From contig CAKPVW010000039.1 of assembly GCA_934196075.1 (NCBI GenBank), forward strand, positions 1-18,893: 18,893 nucleotides of DNA. Reading direction: 5' to 3'. The position numbers and the translations under genes are program-made. How positions within the stretch are numbered: position 1 is the stretch's first letter; every line of letters starts with the position of its first letter. Below, one piece after another: positions 8,349 through 15,404 of the stretch. This stretch comes from an uncultured Anaerovibrio sp. (GTDB lineage Bacteria > Bacillota > Negativicutes > Selenomonadales > Selenomonadaceae). The notes under the pieces are model-generated. The model did no database searches. It saw only the letters and a list, made by a program, of their open reading frames with translations, and was not told the origin of the DNA.

Positions 8349-9167
8349 TTAGAAGGTAGCTACAACAGCACCCTGATATTTCTCTTCAATGAATTTCTTC
8401 ACCTTTTCAGACTGAAGGGCCTTAATCAAAGCCTTAATCTCAGGACGCTCCTCGTCACCCTGACGAACAGCTACAATGTTTACATATGGAGAGGTAGCAT
8501 CCTCAATATAGAGGGAATCCTTCACTGGATTCAAAGGTACCTGCATAGCGAAATTACTGTTGATAACAGCCAGGTCTACATCATCAACAGAACGTGGCAC
8601 CTGAGCTGCCTCCAGCTCCTGGAACTTCAGGTTCTTTGGATTAGCTGTAATATCATTTACAGTAGCAGCAATATCGTTGTTATCCTTCAAGGTAATCAGA
8701 CCAGCCTTGCTCAAGAGAATCAAAGCACGGCCGCCGTTGGTAGGATCATTAGGAATAGCTACAGTCGCGCCATCCTTAACCTCGTTCAGGCTCTTTACCT
8801 TGTGGGAATAGATACCCATTGGCTCAATATGAATACCGGCAGCGTTAGCCAGCTTTACCTCTGGATGCTCCTTTACGAAGTTATCCAGATATGGAGCATG
8901 CTGGAAGTAGTTGGCATCCAGTTCCTTGTCGTTCAGAGCAAGGTTTGGCTGTACATAGTCATTGAACTCAACAACCTGCAAATCAATGCCCTCTGCCTTC
9001 AGATCATCCTTAATCTGCTCCAGAATCTCAGCATGAGGAACTGCGGTAGCGCCTACCTTCAGTACCTTGGTTTCAGTGGCAGCCTTCTTATCATCAGTGC
9101 TGCCGCAGCCAGCCAAAGCCAGAACAGCTACCGCCATTGCTGCCAAAACTGCTAATACTTTCTTCAT
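8349..9167 (-). CDS. metQ: Methionine-type ABC importer substrate-binding lipoprotein
   Basis: This 272-aa protein is the NlpA/MetQ-family binding lipoprotein that captures methionine outside the membrane and delivers it to MetI. It has a lipoprotein signal ending in the lipobox L-A-G-C with Cys21 as the lipidated residue. Family motifs follow: HAEILEQ, FNDYVQPN, DANYFQHAPYL and AIPNDPTNGGRAL. Length is typical. AGGAGG lies 10 nt before ATG 9167. It is the third gene after metN and metI; the 69-nt gap before it can form a weak AT-rich hairpin (GACAAAT/ATTTGTC, 9194-9200 with 9221-9227). Methionine as substrate is inferred from family; some members carry other amino acids. Confidence 0.9.
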   Translation of the reverse strand: MKKVLAVLAAMAVAVLALAGCGSTDDKKAATETKVLKVGATAVPHAEILEQIKDDLKAEGIDLQVVEFNDYVQPNLALNDKELDANYFQHAPYLDNFVKEHPEVKLANAAGIHIEPMGIYSHKVKSLNEVKDGATVAIPNDPTNGGRALILLSKAGLITLKDNNDIAATVNDITANPKNLKFQELEAAQVPRSVDDVDLAVINSNFAMQVPLNPVKDSLYIEDATSPYVNIVAVRQGDEERPEIKALIKALQSEKVKKFIEEKYQGAVVATF

Positions 9168-9236
9168 AATATATATTCCTCCTTTTTATGTTGGACAAAT
9201 AAATGCATTTAGGTTGCACCATTTGTCATAAAAAAC

Positions 9237-9890
9237 TTATCGCTTATCCAGTTTCTTGGCCAAAGCATTACCAGCAAACTGCACTACCTGAACCATAACA
9301 ATCAGCACCACTACAGTGGCAATCATAATATCAGGGCGAAAACGCTGATAGCCATAACGAATAGCCAAATCACCCAGGCCACCGCCGCCAATAGCACCAG
9401 CCATAGCAGATTCACCTACCAAACTGATAACAACTGTTGTCAGCTGAGCCACAATATTAGGCATGGCCTCTGGCAAAAGTACCCTGGTAATAATCTGCAT
9501 AGGAGTAGCACCCATAGACTGAGCTGCCTCCACAATACCCTCTGGAATCTCTCGGAGAGAGGTTTCCACCTGACGTCCGATGAAAGGCACAGAAGCCAGT
9601 ACCAACGGCACCATAGCAGCAGTTGTACCAATAGAGCTGCCTACCAGCAAACGAGTCAGAGGGATAATTGCTACCATTAATATAACGAAAGGAATAGAAC
9701 GAACAGCATTTACTACTGCCCCTAATAACTTGTTAACTACCGCACATGCCAAAATCTGATTTTTGGCTGTAGTGTGCAGCAACACTCCCAACGGCACACC
9801 GATAATAGAGGCTATCACCATGGACAGGGCTACCATGTATACGGTTTCCCCCATAGCCTTAGTGATGAGTGGAATCATGTCTGCTGACAT
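9237..9890 (-). CDS. metI: Methionine-type ABC importer permease
   Basis: MetI (217 aa) is the inner-membrane channel of the importer. It has about five hydrophobic segments and the EAA loop for ATPase contact (IVEAAQSMGATPMQII at about residues 120-135), plus the family stretch ESAMAGAIGGGGLGDLAIRYGYQRF. Start: ATG 9890 has GGAGG 9 nt upstream. A TTG six bases earlier is only 3 nt from that site and is rejected. The start lies inside the end of metN, so the two genes overlap by 32 bp in different frames, which suggests coupled translation. Confidence 0.92.
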   Translation of the reverse strand: MSADMIPLITKAMGETVYMVALSMVIASIIGVPLGVLLHTTAKNQILACAVVNKLLGAVVNAVRSIPFVILMVAIIPLTRLLVGSSIGTTAAMVPLVLASVPFIGRQVETSLREIPEGIVEAAQSMGATPMQIITRVLLPEAMPNIVAQLTTVVISLVGESAMAGAIGGGGLGDLAIRYGYQRFRPDIMIATVVVLIVMVQVVQFAGNALAKKLDKR

Positions 9891-10917
9891 AGCCAATCAC
9901 CTCCACTTTCAGTTCTTGTTTTTCTACATAGGCCATAGCCTTGTCAATTTCCTCCTGACTGCCGTCCAGACTGATAATCAGGCGGCCAAAGGGCACATCC
10001 TTAATATCATCCAGACTGCCAAAAAGAATACCAACCTCCAGGTCAAAATTCTTAATCAGCTTGCTGATAACCGGCTCGTTGGCAGATTCACCAATAAAGG
10101 TTAGACGAATTAACAGCAAACTATCTGGGAATGGCTCTGCCTTAACCTCCCGCTCACGGAAGCCTACTGGCAAATCATTACTGAGCAGCACGCTGATAAA
10201 TTCCTTGGTAATAGGCCGCTGAGGGTTGGTAAATACATCCAGCACTTTGCCCTTTTCTGCAATAACACCCTTGTCAATAACAGCTACCTTATCGCAGATA
10301 TCCTTGATAACCTGCATTTCATGGGTAATAACCACTACAGTCAGCTTCAGCTTGGCATTAATATCCTTGATAAGCTGCAGAATAGCCTTGGTGGTCTGTG
10401 GATCCAAGGCTGAGGTAGCCTCATCGCACAGCAGAATCTTTGGCTCGCTGGCCAAAGCTCTAGCAATGCCTACACGCTGTTTCTGACCACCAGAAAGCTG
10501 GGATGGATATTGGTCAGCCTTGTTAGCCAAACCTACCAGCTCCAAAAGCTCCATAACCTTCTTGTGAATCTTTTCCTTGGGGGCATTAACCAACCGCAAA
10601 GGAAAGGCAACATTGTCATACACCGTTGCCGAAGACAGCAGATTAAAATGCTGAAAAATCATACCAATACTTTTGCGGGCCTGCCTAAGCTGGCTCTCGC
10701 TCATGGCTGTTATATCCTGACCATCCACTGTTACCACACCACTGGTAGGGCGCTCCAAAAGATTGATGCACCGTACCAAGGTTGATTTGCCAGCACCGCT
10801 AAGACCGATGATACCATAAATCTCTCCCTTATTAATATGGAGACTGATATCCTTGATGGCCTTTACCGGGCCGGAGGGACTGTCATAGATTTTCTCAATA
10901 TGGGATAAATCAATCAC
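9859..10917 (-). CDS. metN: Methionine-type ABC importer ATPase
   Basis: MetN (352 aa) powers the importer. The order of motifs is complete: Walker A GLSGAGKS (38-45), Q-loop Gln89, signature LSGGQ (141-145), Walker B with Asp165-Glu166, and switch His199. The last ~90 residues form the NIL (ACT-like) regulatory domain (RLTFIGESANEPVI...DVPFGRLII), where methionine binds to inhibit uptake. This domain supports an amino-acid, probably methionine, substrate. Start: the frame opens at TTG 10926, but AGGAG abuts that codon. The GTG at 10917 lies 9 nt after AGGAG and is chosen. First gene of metNIQ, 43 bp after its promoter. No SAM riboswitch is present. Confidence 0.94.
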   Translation of the reverse strand: MIDLSHIEKIYDSPSGPVKAIKDISLHINKGEIYGIIGLSGAGKSTLVRCINLLERPTSGVVTVDGQDITAMSESQLRQARKSIGMIFQHFNLLSSATVYDNVAFPLRLVNAPKEKIHKKVMELLELVGLANKADQYPSQLSGGQKQRVGIARALASEPKILLCDEATSALDPQTTKAILQLIKDINAKLKLTVVVITHEMQVIKDICDKVAVIDKGVIAEKGKVLDVFTNPQRPITKEFISVLLSNDLPVGFREREVKAEPFPDSLLLIRLTFIGESANEPVISKLIKNFDLEVGILFGSLDDIKDVPFGRLIISLDGSQEEIDKAMAYVEKQELKVEVIGYVSRHDSTHH

Positions 10918-10959
10918 AGGCTTCAACTCCTAAAAACATTGTTTTCCTGTATGTTTTGC

Positions 10960-10988
10960 ATGATAACACATTTTTCTCCAAAGGTCAA
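10960..10988 (-). promoter_or_regulatory. Sigma-A promoter of metNIQ
   Basis: Minus strand TTGACC (10988-10983), a 17-bp spacer and TATCAT (10965-10960). The predicted leader is only about 35 nt, too short for an S-box or T-box. A second TATAAT at about 11034 on the same strand has no good -35. Confidence 0.75.
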
Positions 10989-11125
10989 GAAAATAGTATT
11001 CTGTCAATAACATAACAATGATATTATACCTACTTTTGCAGGAAAAATAAATAAAAATCATTTTCGATGTAAACCTGCTAATATATTTACTACTCCCTTG
11101 CTGGTATCATCAAATTTACAGCCAT

Positions 11126-11168
11126 AAAAAAACATCCTGCACAAAATCAATTTCCTTTTTGTGCAGGA
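11126..11168 (-). terminator. Intrinsic terminator after the secreted unknown protein
   Basis: A perfect 12-bp stem TCCTGCACAAAA/TTTTGTGCAGGA (11135-11146 with 11157-11168) is followed on the minus strand by seven T's (11132-11126). It separates this gene from metNIQ. Confidence 0.93.
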
Positions 11169-11183
11169 CGCCTTTCCAACCTT

Positions 11184-11885
11184 CTATTTCATTAGTTTGG
11201 CAAAATCCTTGGCAAAATTAGCACATATACGGGCATACATGTCCTTGCCCTCATAATCCTCTCTATCCCTAGCGTCTACTCGGCTAAAAATTTCCTTGCC
11301 AGTTTTGGTATCATAGGCCCGAAATTCTACTGTTACATAAAATTGAGTACTATAATATTCAGGATGATATACAGGTTCCTCATATTCTATTTCTACACGG
11401 CGGGACTTACTGTCTGAGTCCTTAACTGTGATATATTTAGTTTGCCGTTCCCAGCTGGTATAGGCCGGATGAAATATTTCGCTGGACTCGTATTCCTTCA
11501 CTTCACTGGTAATATATACATCAGCAACCTCTGGTAATTTTTCCCAATAAACTTGTTCATATTCTTCCGGGTTACTCTGATACAAAAGATCCATATCCTG
11601 ACCAGAAAGCAAGGATATTTTTCTCAACAACATTTCTTCATCTACTATAGGCAGCTTGGCTGTATGCAGCTTGTCCTGATATACAGCCTGCATAGACTTA
11701 GCCTGTACAGAATCCTCCTCAATATCTATTTTGGAAAAATCCATATCATAAACAGCTACAGACTTAACTTGTTTGAAATTGTAGGAACTATCCTTAAAAT
11801 CAGTCTTTTCCGCCCAAGCACCAACAGGCATTATAACCAACATCAGCACTACCAAGGCTAACATTCTTTGAAGCACTCTCTGCAT
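11184..11885 (-). CDS. Secreted protein of unknown function
   Basis: From ATG 11885 the product is 233 aa. A clear signal peptide (basic Q-R-V-L-Q-R, a hydrophobic core, then G-A-W-A before Glu-Lys) predicts export with cleavage after about residue 25. The mature part is acidic and aromatic-rich, with repeated Tyr-Glu pairs, and has no cysteine motif or recognised domain. A segment beginning with V-A-V-Y-D-M-D-F and ending in A-R-I-C-A-N-F-A-K-D-F suggests a compact periplasmic or surface domain. ATG 11885 is chosen because GGAGG lies 9 nt upstream and the signal peptide starts there. The frame stays open 31 codons further upstream and contains a double-glycine leader-like sequence, listed separately. 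No convincing promoter was found between 11979 and 12158. It ends at a strong terminator and is monocistronic. Confidence 0.7.
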   Translation of the reverse strand: MQRVLQRMLALVVLMLVIMPVGAWAEKTDFKDSSYNFKQVKSVAVYDMDFSKIDIEEDSVQAKSMQAVYQDKLHTAKLPIVDEEMLLRKISLLSGQDMDLLYQSNPEEYEQVYWEKLPEVADVYITSEVKEYESSEIFHPAYTSWERQTKYITVKDSDSKSRRVEIEYEEPVYHPEYYSTQFYVTVEFRAYDTKTGKEIFSRVDARDREDYEGKDMYARICANFAKDFAKLMK

Positions 11886-11978
11886 ATAGTTCAACCTCCA
11901 GCTTATTTTAACGCTTCCTTTGTTGTACCATAACCCCCCTACTACCTGCTCCATATCCTTATCTGACATTTCTCTCAT
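11886..11978 (-). other. In-frame double-glycine-type leader before secreted protein
   Basis: The 31 codons upstream of the secreted protein read MREMSDKDMEQVVGG, then a Trp/Tyr/Lys-rich stretch (LWYNKGSVKISWRLNY). This fits the double-glycine leader pattern of bacteriocin-like peptides (M-x-x-L/M-S-x-x-x-x-x-x-V-x-G-G). AAAGG lies 9 nt before the second ATG (11969), so it has its own plausible ribosome site. It could be a short precursor whose stop codon was lost, a real alternative N-terminus, or chance. Confidence 0.4.
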
Positions 11979-12158
11979 CCTTTCTTATGAACCTTAGCGA
12001 ATATTTTCTTTTGTCTCTTATACGCTATCCTGAAATAAATATTACATAATTTACTAATTTTTTTATTGTTCAAATCAAAATTCCTTATTTCCCATATGTC
12101 ACATAAAATTTAAGTAGAGAGTATATCAATGTATTCACGTATACAATACCTTTGTCTA
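11979..12158. other. AT-rich divergent intergenic region
   Basis: This stretch separates the leftward secreted-protein gene from the rightward amtB promoter. It is very AT-rich. On the minus strand TTGAAC followed 18 bp later by TTATGT is the best, but weak, candidate promoter for the secreted protein. No coding or RNA gene is supported. Confidence 0.35.
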
Positions 12159-12187
12159 TTGACATTATATAATCATGTGGCTATAAT
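12159..12187 (+). promoter_or_regulatory. Perfect consensus promoter of amtB-glnK
   Basis: TTGACA (12159-12164), a 17-bp spacer and TATAAT (12182-12187) match sigma-A consensus at all 12 positions. Transcription should begin near 12194 and would be strong, so control must lie downstream: two terminators stand between it and amtB. Confidence 0.92.
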
Positions 12188-12201
12188 GAATTACATCAAA
12201 C

Positions 12202-12253
12202 GGACAATGGAGTCCCGGAAAGCCAATCAGGTTTTTCGGGACTTTTCTGTTTT
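12202..12253 (+). promoter_or_regulatory. Attenuator 1: hexaloop hairpin sharing bases with a terminator
   Basis: Antiterminator form: GGAC (12202-12205) and GTCC (12212-12215) enclose the six-base loop AATGGA. Terminator form: a 14-bp stem (12211-12224 with 12230-12243, two G-U pairs, loop AATCA) followed by TTTCTGTTTT. The 3' arm of the first is the start of the second, so only one can form. Hexaloops with A at position 1 and G at position 4 are the known signature of RNA hairpins bound by ANTAR-domain antiterminators. The terminator begins only about 17 nt after the transcription start. Confidence 0.65.
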
Positions 12254-12290
12254 CCGGGCGAATGATATATATATCACAATTTCATCTGCC

Positions 12291-12345
12291 GAGACAATGT
12301 CGTCTCATGGTTATTTAGACAAATAGCTATGGGACGGCATTTTTT
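12291..12345 (+). promoter_or_regulatory. Attenuator 2: hexaloop hairpin sharing bases with a terminator
   Basis: Antiterminator form: GAGAC (12291-12295) and GTCTC (12302-12306) enclose the loop AATGTC, again A at 1 and G at 4. Terminator form: an 18-bp stem (12299-12316 with 12321-12338, four G-U pairs, tetraloop AGAC) followed by six T's (12340-12345). The GTCTC arm lies inside the terminator stem, so the two are exclusive. Downstream GCCGT (12357-12361) can also pair with ACGGC (12334-12338) of the terminator, giving another possible rearrangement. Confidence 0.7.
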
Positions 12346-12414
12346 GTTAAGGCAAAGCCGTTCTTATCTTTTATTTAAGTAGTTGTATATGTGTGGAGAA
12401 AGGATTTGATTAAC

Positions 12415-13728
12415 ATGATTGATACTGGCGATACTGCCTGGGTCCTGATTAGCGCGGCCCTGGTATTCTTTATGACACCTGGCCTTGCCCTGTTCTACGG
12501 CGGCATGGTTAGAAGCAAAAATGTACTGACCACTATTATGCAGAGCATGTTCATTTTGGCCATGATTTCTGTAGAGTTTATCGTTATTGGTTACACCATG
12601 GCCTTTGGCCCTGATGTAAATGGCTTTATTGGCGACTTCAGCAAGGTAGGCCTAACCGGCATTGGCATGAAGGTTTTGGAGGGTGGCACTATTCCAGAGC
12701 TGGCCTTTGTAGCCTTCCAGTGTATGTTTGCCGCATTGACTCCAGCCCTGATTACTGGTGCCTTTGCTGAAAGAATGAAGTTCAAGGCTTTTGCCATTCT
12801 CATGCTGCTGTGGGCTGTATTGATTTATAACCCAATGGCTCATTGGGTATGGGGCGGTGGCTTCCTGGCCGAGCTTGGTGCTTTGGACTTTGCTGGTGGC
12901 CTGGTTATCCATATTCTCTCCGGTGTTTCCGGTTTGACTCTTTGTATTCTCCTTGGCAAGCGCAGTGGCTATGGCAGAACTGCCATGTTGCCTCATAATC
13001 TGCCAATGACTGTTCTTGGTGCTTCTATTCTGTGGTTTGGCTGGTTCGGCTTCAATGCCGGCAGTGCCCTTGGGGCTAATGCCTTGGCCGCCAGTGCCTT
13101 TGTGGTATCTCAGGCTGCTGCTGCCGCTGCTACTGTTTCCTGGGTACTCCTTGAGTGGAAGTTTAGTGGCAAGCCAACTGTTTTGGGTGCTGTTTCCGGC
13201 TGTATTGCAGGTCTGGTAGCCATTACCCCGGCTGCTGGCTTTGTAGAGCCATTACCTGCCATTGTCATTGGTCTGATAGGCGGCGGTATCTGCTACTTTG
13301 CTGTAGCTGTTCTCAAGGACAAGCTGGGCTATGATGATTCCCTTGATGCCTTTGGTATTCACGGTATCGGCGGTACCTGGGGTTCTCTGGCCACCGGTCT
13401 TTGGGCTACTACTGCCGTAAACCCTGATGGTGCCAATGGTCTTTTCTATGGCGAAACTGATTTGTTTGTAGCTCAGGTTATTTCCACTGTTGTAGCCTAT
13501 GCTTTGGCTGTTGTAGGTACTTTCATCCTATTCAAGATTGTCAGCGCTATCTGTGATGTTCGTGCTGATGAGTCCGAGGAGCTGGCTGGCTTGGATATAG
13601 TGGAGCATGGCGAGCGTGGCTACGGCCGCTCCGTTGTAGGCGGTACTATTATGGGCAGCTTTGAGGATTCCAGCGAAATGCTGGCCAATACTGTGATGAA
13701 GGTTAATGCCAAGGGAGGTGCAGTCTAA
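12415..13728 (+). CDS. amtB: Ammonium transporter
   Basis: AmtB (437 aa) is the inner-membrane ammonium channel used when nitrogen is scarce. The opening MIDTGDTAWVLISAAL and GLALFYGGMV segments are typical. The twin conducting histidines are present: His166 in GGLVIHI and His316 in DAFGIHGIGG (E. coli His168 and His318), as are about eleven hydrophobic segments and the NPMAHWVWG motif. Start: the frame is open from GTG 12391, but that codon is part of the ribosome site GGAGAAAGG; ATG 12415 matches the family start. The stop TAA shares one base with the glnK ATG, fitting the near-universal amtB-glnK pairing, in which the PII protein plugs the channel when nitrogen is plentiful. Confidence 0.96.
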   Translation: MIDTGDTAWVLISAALVFFMTPGLALFYGGMVRSKNVLTTIMQSMFILAMISVEFIVIGYTMAFGPDVNGFIGDFSKVGLTGIGMKVLEGGTIPELAFVAFQCMFAALTPALITGAFAERMKFKAFAILMLLWAVLIYNPMAHWVWGGGFLAELGALDFAGGLVIHILSGVSGLTLCILLGKRSGYGRTAMLPHNLPMTVLGASILWFGWFGFNAGSALGANALAASAFVVSQAAAAAATVSWVLLEWKFSGKPTVLGAVSGCIAGLVAITPAAGFVEPLPAIVIGLIGGGICYFAVAVLKDKLGYDDSLDAFGIHGIGGTWGSLATGLWATTAVNPDGANGLFYGETDLFVAQVISTVVAYALAVVGTFILFKIVSAICDVRADESEELAGLDIVEHGERGYGRSVVGGTIMGSFEDSSEMLANTVMKVNAKGGAV

Positions 13729-14096
13729 TGAAGATGACCAAAATTGAGATTATTACCCGCTCCAACAAGCTGGATGAGCTGATGGAAGCATTAAATGATA
13801 TTGGTGTGCTTGGTATGACTGTCAGCCAGGTCTTTGGCTGTGGCCTGCAGAAAGGCCATGAAGAGGTCTATCGTGGCAAGAAATATGATGTAAATCTGGT
13901 TCCAAAAATCAAATTGGAAACCGTTGTCTGCGAAATTCCTGTTGATACTGTATTGGATGCGGCCGAAAAGGCTCTCCGCACCGGCAACTACGGTGATGGC
14001 AAAATCTTTGTTACCGAGCTGACCGATGCTGTCCGTATTCGTACAGGCCAGAGAGGTCCAGAGGCTATAATGGACATTCCTGGAGAAAAGAAATAG
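13728..14096 (+). CDS. glnK: PII nitrogen regulatory protein (GlnK type)
   Basis: A 122-aa PII protein. As a trimer it senses 2-oxoglutarate and ATP/ADP and blocks AmtB with its T-loops. The T-loop is visible as R-G-K-K-Y-D-V-N-L-V-P-K, with Tyr53 at the position of the uridylylated Tyr51 of enteric GlnB/GlnK. The N-terminal strand (KIEIITRSNKLDELMEAL), the GMTVSQVFGCG segment and the C-terminal V-R-I-R-T-G-Q-R-G nucleotide-binding region are all present. It is slightly longer than usual (112 aa). GGGAGG lies 9 nt before ATG 13728, and it overlaps amtB by one base. The pairing with amtB favours glnK over glnB, although the sequence alone cannot decide. Confidence 0.93.
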   Translation: MKMTKIEIITRSNKLDELMEALNDIGVLGMTVSQVFGCGLQKGHEEVYRGKKYDVNLVPKIKLETVVCEIPVDTVLDAAEKALRTGNYGDGKIFVTELTDAVRIRTGQRGPEAIMDIPGEKK

Positions 14097-14123
14097 ATAT
14101 CCACACAACATACACTATAGACA

Positions 14124-14157
14124 GAGGGATAGCTGCTAGTTGGCTATCCCTTTGTCA
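14124..14157 (+). terminator. Terminator after glnK
   Basis: AGGGATAGC (14125-14133) pairs with GCTATCCCT (14143-14151) around a nine-base loop. The following T-tract is short (TTTGTC), so termination may be incomplete. Confidence 0.65.
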
Positions 14158-14300
14158 TTGCTAAATACATACTCATTTCGACAGTTTTTACTTAATTTTA
14201 CTTTAACCTATTAAAAGGTAAATATAATTATGGATTTTTGTCTCTTAATAATGTATAATACTATTTAAGTTTTTCTATAATATTTAAGGGGTGGTTATTG
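14158..14300 (+). promoter_or_regulatory. Promoter-bearing AT-rich region before the ABC importer
   Basis: Three exact TATAAT hexamers occur on the plus strand (14223-14228, 14254-14259, 14276-14281), none with a good -35 at 16-18 bp. One is probably the true -10, but I cannot choose. No T-box, S-box or other riboswitch was seen. Confidence 0.35.
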
Positions 14301-15305
14301 ATGATTTTTGGTAAGAAAATAAAGGCAGCTGCTCTCTGCGCTGCTGCTATTATGTCCTTTGGCCTGTTAGCTGGCTGCGGCTCTGACAAGGCGGCTGACA
14401 AAGCTGGCGACAAGCAGTACAAGGTAGGCATTGTCCAGCTGGTAGAGCATAATGCTCTGGATGCTGCTAACAAAGGCTTTGTAGATGGTCTTAAGGAGCG
14501 TGGTTTTGAGGAAGGCAAGAATCTGGTAATTGACCAGCAGAATGCTCAGGCCGACCAGTCCAATCTGCAGAATATCGGTCAGCGTTTTGTTAATGACAAG
14601 GTTGATTTGATTTATGCCATTGCTACACCTGCAGCTCAGACTGTAGCCAATCTTACCAAGGATATTCCTATTGTAGCTTCTGCTATTACTGACTATGAGG
14701 GAGCCAAGCTGATTAAGAGCAACAATGAGCCAGGCGGCAATCTGACTGGTACCAGCGATATGAATCCTATCAAGGAGCAGATTGATCTGCTGCTGAAGAT
14801 TGCACCAAATGCCAAGACCATTGGCTGTATCTATACCTCCAGCGAGGCTAATTCTGAGATTCAGTTCAAGGCTATGAAGGAATACGCTGAATCCAAGGGC
14901 CTGAAGGTTGAGTCTGCTACCATTTCCAATGTAAATGATATTCAGCAGGCTGCTCAGAGCCTGGTAGGCAAGGTTGATGTTTTCTGGGAGCCAACTGACA
15001 ATGTAATTGCTTCTGCAATTCCTACTCTGGTATCTGTTACCGATGCTGCCAAGAAGCCAGTTATCTGTGGCGAGCCTAATATGGTAAAGAACGGCGGTCT
15101 GGCTACCTATGGTATTGATTACTATGAGCTGGGCAAGCAGTCTGGCCATATGGCTGCTGATATTCTGGAGGGCAAGTCCAAGCCTGCCAATATGCCAATT
15201 CAGTTTGCCAAGGTTCTCAAGGCTATGTTTAACAAGACTGATGCTGCTAAGTTAGGCATTACCCTTAGCGATGATCTGCTGAAGGATGCCGACATAGTAG
15301 AGTAA
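14301..15305 (+). CDS. ABC importer substrate-binding lipoprotein (TrpX-like)
   Basis: This 334-aa protein belongs to the ABC sugar/amino-acid binding family that includes TrpX (PF04392 type). It has a lipoprotein signal with lipobox L-A-G-C (Cys26), then KVGIVQLVEHNALDAANKGFVDGL, the typical start of the periplasmic-binding fold. Further family motifs are NAQADQSNLQNI, IATPAAQTVAN, NLTGTSDMNPIKEQI and EPNMVKNGGLATYGIDYYELG. Start: ATG 14301 follows AAGGGG; the TTG just before it is rejected. It is the first gene of a three-gene importer. Related systems move tryptophan, tyrosine or other small ligands. Without a T-box or enzyme neighbours the substrate cannot be named. Confidence 0.88.
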   Translation: MIFGKKIKAAALCAAAIMSFGLLAGCGSDKAADKAGDKQYKVGIVQLVEHNALDAANKGFVDGLKERGFEEGKNLVIDQQNAQADQSNLQNIGQRFVNDKVDLIYAIATPAAQTVANLTKDIPIVASAITDYEGAKLIKSNNEPGGNLTGTSDMNPIKEQIDLLLKIAPNAKTIGCIYTSSEANSEIQFKAMKEYAESKGLKVESATISNVNDIQQAAQSLVGKVDVFWEPTDNVIASAIPTLVSVTDAAKKPVICGEPNMVKNGGLATYGIDYYELGKQSGHMAADILEGKSKPANMPIQFAKVLKAMFNKTDAAKLGITLSDDLLKDADIVE

Positions 15306-15328
15306 TATTTATAAGTAAGAAAATATTT

Positions 15329-15387
15329 GCTCCGGGCGCTCCTGCCGCTGATTTATTTCCCGGCAAAGCAGCCCGGAGCTGTTTTTT
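15329..15387 (+). terminator. Terminator-like hairpin between binding protein and permease
   Basis: GCTCCGGGC (15329-15337) pairs perfectly with GCCCGGAGC (15371-15379); an inner TGCCG/CGGCA stem (15343-15347 with 15361-15365) extends it. TGTTTTTT follows. Placed inside the operon, it probably lets only part of transcription continue, giving more binding protein than permease, and shields the upstream mRNA. Confidence 0.8.
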
Positions 15388-15404
15388 AGAATGGAGAATT
15401 GACT

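Noticed and set aside
8340..9155. A 271-codon plus-strand frame opposite metQ
   Set aside because: Antisense shadow of a clear lipoprotein gene, with no ribosome site and no family features.
12263..12276. TGATATATATATCA palindrome as the missing first ANTAR hairpin
   Set aside because: Its possible six-base loop ATATAT lacks G at position 4, and the stem would be four weak pairs.
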